A stretch of 64,000 bases of DNA from Amylostereum areolatum. Lineage: Eukaryota > Basidiomycota > Agaricomycetes > Russulales > Stereaceae. The stretch spans positions 682,001 to 746,000 of the forward strand of contig SAXG01000012.1 of assembly GCA_012932865.1 (NCBI GenBank). Direction: 5' to 3'. Positions 12,301-24,086 of the stretch are shown here, piece after piece. Positions within the stretch are counted from its first letter, which is position 1, and each line of letters begins with the position of its first letter. A program made the position numbers and the translations under genes. The notes under the pieces were generated by a model, which saw only the letters and a program-made list of their open reading frames with translations, was not told where the DNA came from and did not search any database.

Positions 12301-14409
12301 CGGGCCATCGCCTTGGACTTTATTCTCGCGGGCATGGAACCGTCAAAGCAGAGACCAAACGCCGTTACTATTGCACGGACGTGTGTGCTTAAGCTCCTTT
12401 CTCTTACCGGATCAGCAGAACATGCGGTACGTGATCATGGCCTTCTCAAAATCCGGCACCTCTTAAAATGCTATCACCCCAAGGAGCTAGGCCATCTCCA
12501 TTTTCTTATCCGAACATCGCTGTCGTGCGATCACAATGTTCTTACTCTCGACATCATCCAACACTACTTTCAGTACGTCTGCCACTCGAGCAATAGTTCT
12601 TGACCCTACTTAACAGGAACACACAGAACACTTGCCAGGACTGCAAACAACGGATCTGAGGAACTGTTCATAGACGTGGTCAATTCGCTCAAGCAACTGC
12701 TCCACAAATCCTCGTCGTCAATCGACACGACCAGACATTCTTGGACGCAGTCTGTCGTTCGCTGCTTCATGAGCACCGTTGCCGAAAACTCAAATACGAC
12801 ATCGTAAGTCATCCGCTCGCGCGCTCACTTCGTATTTGGCTGACGTCGATGTACGCCAGTCTTCCCAAGGCGTTGCTATCTACGCTCCGGGCACTTTTTA
12901 ACCAAGTCGTGGCAGAACTCCAGCTCGCCGTGGATCCATCGCACGGATTAGACTGGGCATGCAGCGTACTGTGCCGGCTGGATGAATTGCGACTCTGGAG
13001 TCAGGGCCTCTCCTTTGGGGCGTGGTTAGGTGTGGATAGTGAGTTTCTTCATCTAGTCATCATTTATGACCCACTTAGATAATCTGGAAACAGACCTCCC
13101 GCCACCAGGACTGGGTTTATTGCTCATGCAGGCGCTTTCATCTCATATGTCGCATCTCACATCGGACTTGACTGACACAGTTCATACTGTGTTTTCTCTC
13201 TTGTTGTCGGAATTAACCTGTTATCCGATTGGCCAACGACAAGTCCACCTCGATAGCATAGTTGCGGCGTACATGATCTTTTCGAAGGCTGCATCACTCA
13301 GAGGTAAGCCTGTAATACCAACGTTAAATAATCTCAAACTCAATCCTCATATTCCAGGCGAACTGGATGTGGTACTGACCAAGGCTGTCAGAAATTTGAC
13401 ATCGCCTGAATTCGGGCACTGTCTTGAATTGGTGCAAGATTCGATCTTCAATTATCGGGACATCAACAGCCTCCCCACCCTGGTCCACCTGTGCTCGCTT
13501 ATGCTCCAAGGGGCACCAGAAGGTGGCGTCTATGCATACACCGAAAAATACATTGCTCACAGGAAAGAGACAGGCACACTGAAAGTCGTCCAGTCACACT
13601 TGACTCAGTGGCTGATTGCTTTTGTCGATCTTCCCACCTTCACCTCAAGCTCCCCTCTCCGACTACAAGTACTGAAGTTTATAAATCGCCAGTGTTCTGA
13701 CCGGGTACGTAAACTGGTTTTACGATGTCAGCATCTGACCGAGTTAAGGCAGCCTGGATCCATCCGGCCAATCAACATGATGTCCATTTGGTCGCTACTC
13801 ACAAAGGTTCTGTCCGGATCGTCCGAAAAAGACACAAAGCCTACAGTGCTCCCCTTCCATGAGGCCGTCTCCATCGTCGGCGCCCTTGTTCGCCTACGCC
13901 GGGATCTTGTCCTCAACACCCTCCCACATCTTTGCAGTGTCCTTCGCCAACTAGTATTCAGTCTCCGTAGCCCACGCCCTCTCCTAGGAGCCAAACAACA
14001 CAACATTGTTTCAGGCTCGTTGCCCGCGTGGATTAGCGGAGAGGGGGCGCTGGGAATTGACGAGAGCAAAGCTTTTGCGCGTCTTCTTACCACGCTTGCA
14101 ACAAAGAGCGTCATACGTGTGCACGGACCGAATGCTGAATTGCAGAAACCCGAATCGCTAGCGCGTCCACTGTCCAAGTATGTCGTGTACGTGCTCCAGG
14201 CGTACATCGAAGCCCTCAATGACCCGCTGTGCGTGCTTTCATCTGGGGTACGGCATGAAGTGCAACCGGGTCTATTTGCGCTGTGCGACATGCTCAACGA
14301 GCACGCCAGAGATGCGTCCATGGTCTCTGCTCTTGACGCGGGAGGCAAGGCGGCGATGAAAGCGCTGTGGAGAGAGTATGAGAAGCAGCGTTATGTTGGG
14401 AAAGGTTAA
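9394..14409 (+). CDS. URB2: Nucleolar pre-ribosomal-associated protein Urb2/Npa2 family
   Basis: Urb2 is a large helical-repeat protein of very early pre-60S particles, needed for 27S pre-rRNA processing. Seen: a long, weakly conserved Leu-rich protein (roughly 1,400 residues) ending in a recognisable Urb2 C-terminal domain (VLQAYIEALNDPLCVLSSGV, EVQPGLFALCDMLNEHARDA, LDAGGKAAMKALWREYEKQR). Start 9394 opens MAYHQSSLHFSRALKASTDP. I followed phase through junctions such as RDP/STNSVLD, GPV/ASACTAL, LEI/ARFLLERS and QTLARTANNG, all without frame loss. A short basic patch (GPRKKSRKSDP) may be a nuclear signal. The call rests mainly on the C-terminus; the rest of the family diverges fast. Confidence 0.82.
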
Positions 14410-14574
14410 GAAGGGTGTTTTTCCTGCATCTATTCCTACCGTCATGTAAATGATATCAAACAGTGCATTGTAGAGGTGTCACGATTCCGCCTTGTACAAA
14501 CCGCCGTAAAGATGAATCCGGATGGCAATACGTATACAAAATTTTACAGCTGCTAAAGATAATCAAATCGCCCG

Positions 14575-16092
14575 TCACTTCCTGCGAACATAGATATCCT
14601 TGTACTTTCCATTACCCTGGGATTTAGGTTCCGGCGCGATGAAACCCGCTGCCTTCTTTTCCTCAGCAAGCGTGCGTACGACGCCGAGGAAGTCATCGAC
14701 GGCTTGTTTAGTGGTTTGAATATGAACAACCAAACGCGAACCTCCAAGTTTCAGGGGTTGGGGGAGTTTCTCGCCGCGCTCGGCGATTTCGCCATAGTCA
14801 GTGCCAATCGGGGAAGGATCATAGAAAACCTTGTAATCCACGGTGAGATGATATCAACGATATCGAGCAATTCACTTACCATGCATGTCTCAGCTCCACT
14901 AGTTACGTCTGCACCAATTTCCCGCAAGCCCTCCTCGAGTTTACGAGCCAGTGCGTGTACCTCTAATAGCTTGGAGAAATTATAGGTAAGAGCGTAAGCC
15001 GCGCAAGCGGCCATCACGCCCGTTTGGCGCATACCTCCCCCGAACATCTTTCTGAACCAGCGTGCACGGTTGATAAGTTCCTGACTTCCAGCCAAACAAG
15101 AACCGACAGGCGCGCCTGAAATTAAGAGTTGATTGACGGGACGGTCAATGATGAAACATAGCGCGGACGTACCCAGACCCTTGCTAAAGCACAGACTAAC
15201 GGTATCGAAGGGATCACATAGCTCCTTGATAGGCATACCCGTTTCGGCAGCTACATGCCAGATACGGGCCCCATCCAGATGCATCTTGATATTTTGACTG
15301 CGTGCATATTCTGAGATACGAATGATCTCGTCCTGCGGGAAGATGCTCCCATTTAGAGTGTTCTCGATCTCTATGATTTGCGTCGGGGCTCTGTACAAGG
15401 CGTCGATGAATGTGACGTCTGGAATTCAACAGGGGACGCACATATGTACGTCTGTACCGAGGATAACGAAGTCTTTTATGTCATCCAAGGTGAGATGATG
15501 ACCTATGAAGTTGGGGTGTAAGCTCGTACGTTTCAATCCTCCAGATTCGGGACGTACCATTGGATGGAATGACTGTGACTGTGTGGGCGCCAGAGTGAAA
15601 AGCCGTGCCACCAGCCTCATACTTGTTGATGTGCGCGCGATGATCACAGAGGACGGAGTAAGGGGGTTGTTTGAGCTGAGACCTCAGCGCGAGCTGGTTG
15701 GACATGGTACCGGATGGCATGAAGAGGGCGGCCTCTTTCCCCGTAAGCTTGGCAATGTGCGCCTCGAGGAGTGTAGTGGAGGGCTCGAAGTAAACGGCGT
15801 CACCCAGCGATGCTTGAACGGCATATTCGTACATCTCTTTGGTCGGCACTGCGTCTGGTGAGGCAGATGCCCAACTGTCATGGTGCTTAACATACCTGTG
15901 ATAGTGTCGGCTAAAAGCAATCAAGTAGGGAAATAACGAGTCGACGAAGGTGTACTCACAGATGAAGGATCGGGAGATTTCACTGATAAAACGTTCGTTG
16001 TCCTGAGCCTGAGTCTTGGTTAGGATGTCGAATTTGACGAGACTAGCGACGTGAGCGCGAGCATCGTCGATCGAGGCTTTCACGTTGGACAT
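14575..16092 (-). CDS. GLY1: L-threonine aldolase (low-specificity, PLP enzyme)
   Basis: This enzyme cleaves threonine/allo-threonine to glycine and acetaldehyde. Seen: YAVQASLGDAVYFEPSTTLL, HIAKLTGKEAALFMPSGTMS, NQLALRSQL, VLCDHRAHINKYEAGGTAFH, KMHLDGARIWHVAAETGMPI, and the PLP-lysine loop SKGLG joined in phase to APVGSCLAGS across an intron at about 15112-15170. The C-terminus ends in KYKDIYVRRK. The usual FRSDTVT start of the fold appears as FISDTIT, assembled from a 15-nt exon between two introns. Start 16092 gives a leader MSNVKASIDDARAHVASLVK not typical of the family. Upstream, at 16279-16325, lies a 47 bp element also found upstream of the gene at 18437. Confidence 0.9.
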
Positions 16093-16738
16093 CGTAGAGA
16101 TGGAAGGAACGTGAAGATCGCATTTTTCATATCGGTGCGAACATGGGGTACGGTTCCGGGCAGTACCCTGCGGTGCCTGCCGTGCGTGCCATAATATTCT
16201 GCGGAGCGGAACGGTGAGAATTTTCTGCAAGACACTTATGCAACCATATCGTAGGGTTTGATCGTGGCTGTGCTACCGTAAGGTAGCCCGCAAGCAAAAC
16301 CTGGGCCATCACGTGCAGGCACGTGAACCTCTAGCCGTCACGCCTACGGTTTCTGTTTGTATCTATAAGTCCTGCGAGAATCGGCGCCGCACGGCATAGT
16401 ATGTACACAACAATGAAGCAATGACAGACATGAGATTGAAAGTAAAAGTACTATACAGACTTCTTATCATAAGTATACACCACACATTGGGCAAGACTCA
16501 GCGGGCAAGTTTAGGGATTTTAGTCCATTAGTTGTTCTCGCACGCGGTCCCGGGGCCGCGTTCATGTCCGCGCGGTCCTGGGACCTCATTCACAATGTCG
16601 AAGCACTTTCGAGTGGCTTCAGTGGGTGTTTCTGACCTGAAACAGGTGCGAACACGTTCAGGGAGTGTCGGAAGGGAACTCTAGCATTGCCTGTAGTGTA
16701 GGGAAGGAGTCAACGCTGTTTACTAGGTTTTACATACA
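16093..16738. other. Threonine aldolase promoter and flank of Helitron-like copy 1
   Basis: This 646 bp interval runs from the aldolase start to the 5' end of the mobile element. It contains one copy of the 47 bp promoter element (16279-16325). No coding potential seen. Confidence 0.5.
16279..16325 (-). repeat. 47 bp promoter element, copy A
   Basis: Perfect reverse complement of 18292-18338. Read toward the aldolase start it begins CACGTGCCTGCACGTGATGG, so it carries two CACGTG palindromes 4 bp apart. It lies 187-233 bp upstream of the aldolase ATG. Confidence 0.85.
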
Positions 16739-18206
16739 TCCTTTAATACAAAGAGAGACGCGGTGGAGCGCTGCGTCACGTCACGACACAAACCGCGAGA
16801 CAAGTGAGCTTTCTGATTGGTTGTGGGACAACAGCCACGTCATCGTAACGCGACACGTGACAGGTCGCGTTGACAAATGCACGTGGCTGCTTGCGTCATC
16901 CTAGGCTTGCGCGTCGGCCGGGTCGCCGCGTCGCTCTTCGTCTTGACCTCCACCACGTACTTGGCCACCGTCATACCTTCCCACTCTCTATGGCACCTCT
17001 ACGCACCGCCGTTAGCGTCAAAGTAGCCTCCATGGCACAGCCCTACTTATACCTTTTACTTTGTATATCAGAAAACAAATTCAAATCAATTTTCCTCCAA
17101 AGCAATGTTTGTGCAGCAACACGGACGTGTTTTGTCGCTTCGGTCACGATGACCGCGTCGCTCCCACCCCCCCTGATTGGATTTATTTATATATCTAGAG
17201 ATTTTTCGGGAAATTTCCTCGGTGCTCGGATGAGGCGTGGTGGTCCCGAGCTCGAGTGATGTACGACACGACACGACCCGACACGACACAGTACAGCACA
17301 CCCTGTCATCTGCATCCAGTGCATCTCGGTGCATTCATCTGGATCATGTGCGCATTTTCTTTCTCTCTTGCGAGACGAACTGACATGTACTATTTGTGCA
17401 GAAGAATCTATGCGAGTTGGGGGTGACATTGGCTGGCCATTGGGATGGTGCACCGAGCAGGAACGCAGGTCCACTGATTCCGTCCAAGATGCAGCCCCCA
17501 GAAACAGTGCCCATTCAACCTCCTCGCAAGCGAACGAGAACACGGCCGTCCAGGTATGACTGACCTTAACAAACTGATCAATGTCCTTGCTTACTATATT
17601 GTTGTCTACAGCTTTCCTCGGCTGACGCCATTGGCCACCGCCGGTCTTGAGTGCGAGCACAACGACATCCTCAGGATCCTGAAGGTCCGCAACAGCATTG
17701 TATTGTGTCGTCCACGTCCGAATCAACGACAGGCGACACGATAATGCAAGAACCCAACCAACCAGCAAGCCTCGAACGGAGCTTTCATAGATGGTACGTG
17801 CATACAGTATCAATCAATGTGATAGTAAAGGCTTTACTGATCCTTTTGTTATCCATATCACAGGTGATATGTCCTCATCGACATTGCATATTCGCAGGCC
17901 TACTCGGCCCTCAGCGACTTGCTTCCTACGCCCCCAAGGACTCCAGCTCTGAACCCTCAAGGAACAGAACAACCCACTCTGCTATCGAAATGGCAGATTG
18001 CCAAGAGAGCCCGACACGAGCGAGAGCATTTGGGACCGTCACAAACCCCTCTAGGCATCCCGGCTACAGTTTTCCTACTATCGGACTGCGAGTTGAATCT
18101 TCTACACTTCATGCTTAGTACTTAGTTATGCTTATTTGTTGCTTATTTGAATACAATCACCACAGCCTTGCTACTTGAATGAGTGCAATGCATGGGTCTA
18201 TGCTAG
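16739..18206 (+). mobile_element. Helitron-like non-autonomous element, copy 1
   Basis: A 1,468 bp sequence apparently identical to the reverse complement of 38915-40382. Every open frame inside it is shared between copies. Ends: 5' TCCTTTAATACAAAGAG, 3' GGGTCTATGCTAG. It is flanked by A on the left and T on the right in both copies, with no terminal inverted repeats and no target-site duplication. TC...CTAG ends and insertion between A and T are Helitron hallmarks. A short stem, GCAT-GGGTCT-ATGC, sits directly at the 3' end, weaker and closer than a classic Helitron hairpin. No Rep/helicase coding is present, so it would be non-autonomous. Repeat identity is sure; the Helitron class is inference. 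Confidence 0.7.
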
Positions 18207-18291
18207 TGCTTATTAATCCCCTACATTTCCCATGCCGTCTAATCAAGGGTTATCCTTCACTTGTCCTCTCGGAGTCACAGGCCGTCACGAG

Positions 18292-18338
18292 CACGTGCCT
18301 GCACGTGATGGCCCAGGTTTTGCTTGCGGGCTACCTTA
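18292..18338 (+). repeat. 47 bp promoter element, copy B
   Basis: Perfect inverted copy of 16279-16325. Relative to its own downstream gene it has the same orientation as copy A, 99-145 bp before the start codon at 18437. It contains two CACGTG boxes. Confidence 0.85.
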
Positions 18339-18436
18339 TATCTCTTCTTCGTTCTCCTATTATAGATCACTCGGAATCTGTCCGTCGTTGTCGTCTCTGC
18401 TCTCCCTTCTTCGATCAGTCTTGCCTCTTATTCGTA

Positions 18437-18829
18437 ATGGGAAACGTATGTGTTTCGCGCTTTAAAACATGCACTCGTTCGATCTCACCGGATTTACAGG
18501 GTGCCAAGGCTCAGCAGAAACGTGAACGTAACGCGGACAAGAACGCCGCGAAAGGTTCTAAAAGCCAGGCCAAAGTCAACGAGGCCGCGAAAAACATCGT
18601 TTGTCAGGTCTGCCGGCAGCCATTCGTGCGTACTTGCATCTTTCCACTCCCTTTCCTATGTGCTGCTGACTTACATTGTGAAGCTGGTGACCACACGCGC
18701 TCCTGCGTGAGTTGCCACCACTCCCACTCACATTCATCTCACACCATACATCCACACAGTTTGGAGGAACATGCCCAAAACAAGCACTCAAAGACGATGG
18801 CCGAGTGCTTCCCCGGGGCGTCGAAGTAG
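18437..18829 (+). CDS. Small zinc-finger protein (At2g23090-like / 4F5-type N-terminus)
   Basis: Seen: a 9-nt first coding exon (ATGGGAAAC), then GAKAQQKRERNADKNAAKGS (4F5/SERF-like basic segment), then a C2H2-type finger: CQVCRQPF, an exon giving LVTTRAP, and LEEHAQNKHSKTMAECFPG. I checked the phase at all junctions (MGN/GAK, QPF/LVT, RAPA/LEEH). About 78 residues, the usual length of this family. Known: small conserved eukaryotic proteins of poorly defined function, likely nucleic-acid binding. The upstream region contains the 47 bp element shared with the threonine aldolase. Confidence 0.85.
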   Translation: MGNVCVSRFKTCTRSISPDLQGAKAQQKRERNADKNAAKGSKSQAKVNEAAKNIVCQVCRQPFVRTCIFPLPFLCAADLHCEAGDHTRSCVSCHHSHSHSSHTIHPHSLEEHAQNKHSKTMAECFPGASK

Positions 18830-20110
18830 ACCAACTCCATGCGGACCTTAGACCCACCTCGCTCTTCTGATCTTCTAAGACTTTGGGTTTTATGTGCATA
18901 TAGATCTCTCCTGCGATCCAAACGAGCTGAGAAGTTCGAAGGGCATGATACCCATATTAGACGTTCCTTCGTATCATAATAGCGCATACGTGTTAGTCTG
19001 CTTTTCTCCGCGACGCGCTTGTCGAGTGATAGGGGGAGCTCGCTGATTGGCTGAGAGGACTTATCGAGACAGGTTACCACAGAGAAATATTGTTTAGACT
19101 AACTGATCTGAGTTGACGACGAGACGCAAACCAAATGAGTTAATGGCAGTCGAGACATCGACGGCTACTGGTACATTTACCTCTTTATTGTCATTCAACA
19201 TGTTCCCGCCTTAGCTTAGAAAGTTCAAACAGAGACCGCGCTTTCCACGCGCGATAAACAAAAGTCGCAGTGTTCTTCGAGTCCTGGGAGCTTTCTTGGA
19301 GCTACCCTGGCTCATGATAAAACGGTAGCACGAGGCGACGCAAGGTGCGTATGCATATCCTACACAGCATCCTTTCGAGTAAAAAAGGCCAATCGAGTTG
19401 TGGATGCCTCGCTACTCGTGGTTGACTCGAAGGCCCACCGACGCTACAGGTGTCAGCAGGCCTTCGAGATCCCTATACTTTCTCCACTGGATCCGCAGCG
19501 GATACACTGGCACTTCGTACCATGTCCCAAGGTCTCAACCCTCATCCACAACTTACAAAATACATGAAGCCTTTGGAAGAAGAATGATGGAGGAGCTGCC
19601 GAGGCCCGAGTCGGGAATACCATAGGTACATTTTCATCTTGTTGACTTGAGAGATTCAGCCTCTCGAGTCCGAGAATATGCCGACATACTTACATCGGAA
19701 GGCGTGGTGTACTACTGGACCCTACTCAGTAACTCAACTTGAGCTTGATCATGGTTCACTGGTTTATATTAGTGCTCCATTTTTATTTAAACTTCAAGCC
19801 TTGTGCTCCTCCCACATATGAGTTCTTTTCCATAATGAATCAGATTGGACTTGGAAGAAACCAACGTATTGTGCTCGGAGGGTGTTCAGCTCGACGCTTG
19901 TTGGACATTAGACAGATTCTGCTTTCCAGTGCACGTGACATGCCGAAGCTCGGCAATCACAATTCCCTCGCGCACTCGGTAACACCCACCGTAATGAAAG
20001 CAGACGCCAGATAAGAGGATCCTGAGCCTGAGAAGTGTTGACGAAATATCTCGTCTGCCTTGGGGAGACTAATACGTGTATCCATGCTCGATACCCCGAC
20101 GCGTTCCACC
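18830..20110. other. Gene-poor interval
   Basis: About 1.28 kb without a gene I can support. Open frames are short, lack codon-consistent exons and match no family I recognise. It must include the 3' ends of the zinc-finger gene and of TIM10. Confidence 0.5.
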
Positions 20111-20510
20111 TCACATGCCAAATCCACCTCCACCTCCTGCCGCGCCGGCGTTGGCGCCAACGGCTTGTAGTCGCTCCCCAACTTTTTTGTTCGCCTCGAA
20201 GAACTTCGCCACGCAGCGGTCGATGCACACGCTCTCGCCCTTGTTCAGGTCTCCCTCGGCGTACCGTGTGCTAATGCACTTAGTGTGACATGTCCTAGCG
20301 AGCAAGAGATGTAAGAGCAGGGGACGGTTGGCAGGACAAGTGCGTACGTGACAATCCGATTAAATATGTCGGTGACCATGTCCAACCTGAGGTAATGGTC
20401 AGTGAACTCGCTACATAGGTAGAGCAGGGGACGCACTCCTGGATGGCCATTTCCATGCGTTCAGCGTTGACATTGCCCGCGGGCGCAGTTCCGCGTCCAA
20501 ACATTGACAT
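20111..20510 (-). CDS. TIM10: Mitochondrial intermembrane-space chaperone Tim10
   Basis: Tim10 pairs with Tim9 as a hexameric chaperone that guides carrier proteins across the intermembrane space. Seen: MSMFGRG start, [13 protein letters not shown], the twin CX3C motifs CHTKC and CIDRC with [20 protein letters not shown] between them, then [16 protein letters not shown] and a Gly/Ala-rich tail ending GGGGGFGM. Two introns, both in phase (AIQE/LDMV; VT/TCHTKC). About 90 residues, normal for small Tims. It is divergent from UTP4 with 195 bp between the start codons. Confidence 0.94.
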
Positions 20511-20705
20511 TTTGATATGAGGAGGATCTGCAGGGGGAGGATTCGAGTGGACTGCTGGATGTGATGGTCCCAGTGACAGCGCGGAGGACTGCCAGCGCTC
20601 GACTGAATTCCCGACGCGTACGGGATGGCACGTGCTGAAAATTTGGACGCGACCGCGACTTCATCCCCTCTCGTGCTCTCGACGTGCACTGGTTCCATCG
20701 CATAG

Positions 20706-23577
20706 ATGGTTGAGGCCACTACCCTCTCCGTTCATCGCTGTCGTTTTGTTGATTTCTCGCCATCTGCCATCACCTCTCTTGCGTTTCCCCCCTTACCTCT
20801 GTCTTCTGCTGCTAAAGGGAAGAAAGCGGTGGATCCAGATGACGACTCTCAAAAATTCGGACCCCTCGTTGTTGGTCGCTCCAACGGAAACATTGAACTT
20901 TGCGAGTGGACCGGCTCGTCAGATGAAGTAGAAGCGCCACAGGCATGGGTTGTCCGTAAAGTATGTCGGATGCTTTTATTTGCGTTCGCCGTAAAATCAC
21001 TAACGGCCAAAAAAGACACTTTCAGGGCCTATACCGTCGAAGGTTGATTCTCTCGCGTTGTCTATTCGCTCTCCAGACGACCTCAAAGCAGGGGACATCC
21101 CATCTTTCTCCGACCTCCGCCTATTTAGTACGCGTGGTGGAAGCGAACTCATCGAGTGGGATATCGAGCAGGCCGAAGTTCGAGTACGTTGTTACACTTC
21201 TGATTTTTCGGTTTATCTTTAATTTGATCCCAGAGAACAATCTCCTCTCAAGGCGGGTCCATCTGGTCCGTCGCTGTGAACCCATCATCATCGCGTTTGG
21301 CCCTCGGGTGTGAAGACGGATCGATTCATCTACTGTCCCTGGAGGATGATGCTTTCTCCCACTACCGCAGACTCGACCGCTGCAAATCTCGCATCCTCAG
21401 TTTGGCGTGGGGGCCTCCGGTACCACGGGCGTCTCGTAGGGATGTTTCGAACATAGACCCAAATGACTCCGATCCCGACTCTGATTCCGACGATGAGGAC
21501 CCTTGGTCAGATTCGTGGATAATTGCGGGATGTTCGGACAGCAGTCTCAGGAAATGGGACGTTACCACAGGCAAGGTGCTGGACCGAATGGGTACAGACA
21601 AGATGCGAGGAGAGAGGACCCTAGTCTGGACGGTCGGAGTTCTAGGGTAACGTCCCCCTCGGCACCTAGCATGACCTTTTTAGTAAACCCCGTATAGTGA
21701 CGGCACCGTTGTTTCGGGAGATTCCTTGGGCATGGTCAAATTCTGGGACTCGGGAACATGCACACAACTGCAAAGCTTTCAAGCACATGCAGCCGACGTA
21801 CTATGTTCTGTCATAGGACCAGTTAGTGCCGCTGCCTTTCCTGTTAAGCGTGGTTAACTCATACTCAGGCGTCACTTTCAGGAAGGTACCACGATTTACA
21901 CGGCCGGAGTGGATCAAAAAACTACGCAGTTCACCTTGGTCAAAACCACTAGTTCAACTGTACCCGCTATCCTGTCATCGTCAAAACGATGGGTACAAAC
22001 ATCTTCAAAACGCATGCACTCTCATGACGTTCGCGCTCTTGCCATATGGCCTCCATATACCCCTCTACCACAACCATATCAGCGTCCTTTAACATCCAAT
22101 GTTGCCCCGATACTTGCATCCGGAGGACTAGATATGTCTGTTGCCGTGACTCCGGCTGCGCTCCCTCGGAATGCCTCTACGCGCGTTAAAAACCCGCTCG
22201 GGACGAGTGTCGTGGCAACATTCGAGGATGCATACCATCGCAGGCTGGCGTATCCCACGGGTTGCCACGGCACGAGTGCTGTATATCTCGCCCGGCAGGC
22301 ACGATTGGTCCTCTGCCTCCGTGACACGGGAGTCACCCTTTGGCGAATATTGCGCAAGTCGTCGGGCGTCGAAGCGGACGACGAACACCTGTTAGGTGAA
22401 CAGGGAGGGTGGGAGAAGATTTTGGAGATGGACTTGAACGTTCGGAGCAACCTGACTGCTGGAGCAATCTCTCGAGATGGCCAATGGCTTGTCGTGTCAG
22501 ATCACTATGAGGCCAAGTTATTCCGCCTTCAACCAGTTGTGAGCGTTGTTATTTGCGTTGGCTGTCCCACGTGCGACTAACATTGCTTGTTAGGAGGGGA
22601 TCAACGACCTGAAGCCCAAGCGCGTGCGAGATTTCTCCTCCCTCCTTCAATCCCAGGCATCTACTTCGACGTCTTCCGCTGGCGCGTCTGCATTTCTCTT
22701 CACCCCGGACTCCTCAAAACTCATTGTGGCCAACAATGCGTCTTATGTGCTCTTCATCGACTTGGGACAGGATACGGGAGTTCCTCGCGTTTTGCGCCGA
22801 TTTAGCCAGCATCGCATCAAAAATGTCGTTGTGCGTGACCGCATCGTGAAAGGCCGCAAAGGTGACGAGGACGTCGAAATGGCCGAGACACAGTCAGAAG
22901 ATGGGGGAGCACCGTCGGTGGACGAGGAAGCGGACAACTCCAGGCCAATGCTGACTACTATCACACGAATGGCTGTAAGTACAGATGGGCAATGGCTCGC
23001 TACGACGGACGACCACCGACGCACACACATCTTCAACCTCGACTCGGTCCAACACCATTCAGTTCTGCCTACCTTCCCTCAACTCGTTCATGCATTGGCG
23101 TTCTCCCCTACATCCCCCTCCCTTCTTATCCTTGGCTTTGCCAACAACACCATCGAATTGTACGACGTCGAAGCACGACAATTCCCCTCCTGGTCCCGTG
23201 CGGTCTGCGATTCGCTTCCAAAGCGTTTCAAACACATGCACGATCCCATCCTTGGAGTAACGCTCGCCCCCCATCCAACCACCGCCACGGCAAACGGCAA
23301 GCAGAACGTGCTTGCACTATTTTGGGGCGCGACCTGGCTCTGCAAGGTGCAATTCGATGCTCCGGTAGGGTGGGGTGGGTTCGAGCGGAAACGGAGGAGA
23401 AAGGCAGCCGCGGGTAGTGGGCAGGTACCCAACTTCAAGGTCATCACTCATTACCGGCAGATCCTGCTCGCCGAGTTTATGGCTTCGGGAGAACTGGTGG
23501 TGGTGGAGAGGCCACTGGTAGATGTGCTCGCGAGGTTGCCTCCTGCATATTTCAAGCCGAAGTATGGCGCGACGTAG
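20706..23577 (+). CDS. UTP4: U3 snoRNP/SSU processome WD40 protein Utp4 (cirhin)
   Basis: Utp4 belongs to the UTP-A (t-UTP) complex that couples rDNA transcription to 18S rRNA processing. Seen: MVEATTLSVHRCRFVDFSPS start; WD-type strands VVGRSNGNIELCEWTG, STRGGSELIEWDIEQAEVR, GGSIWSVAVNPSSSRLALGC, DSWIIAGCSDSSLRKWDVTT, VSGDSLGMVKFWDSGTCTQL, SHDVRALAIWPP, GQWLATTDDHRRTHIFNLDS and HALAFSPTSPSLLILGFAN; C-terminus VLARLPPAYFKPKYGAT. Acidic linkers (DSDPDSDSDDEDPWSD) are present. About 870 residues over roughly seven exons; the junction RK/TLSGPIPSKVD was checked. Confidence 0.9.
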
Positions 23578-24086
23578 GGCAGTCGGTCGCAAAAAGTACT
23601 CTATGTGTATGTTGTATATTCACGTGCATGATTCCAGAGGTTCCCTCGCAGGTAGGAAACCTATCTGTACACAAAAGGATGTGACGAGTCGGAGATGACA
23701 GCTCAGACCACTAAGCCTCCTAAATGTATTGTACCCAGTCACCAGTGCAATCGTGATTCTATTGATGGCTACAATAATACATCTGAAAGTAGGGAGACAA
23801 AAACCCTGGTGATCTACATCGACGAGAAGTCAGGAAATGTCACGGCCTCGCGAGCTGCACATCATTGCGCTCGATCGACCGGCCAATGGGAAAGTCAAGA
23901 GTCCCACTGGCCGCCGCTGCCTGACACTGGAATATATACGATAAAATAAGTGGTGAAGGTTGACAGTAGTGTCAAGGCGATATTGGAAGAATCTCCAAAG
24001 TCCACGACATCGGACCCCAAGGGAAACAAACGACAGACCTCACGGCAGGTTAGCGACGATCAGCAGTGCGTGCCATCGCGTCGTCC
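23578..24086. other. Intergenic between convergent UTP4 and Mpv17-family gene
   Basis: 509 bp holding both 3' ends. A TATATACGATAAAATAAG stretch lies near 23934-23951. Short frames here are not supported as genes. Confidence 0.4.

Noticed and set aside
17187..17813. 208-residue open frame inside the mobile element (also at 39308-39934)
   Set aside because: It exists in both copies only because the copies are identical. It has no family features and overlaps other frames of similar length.
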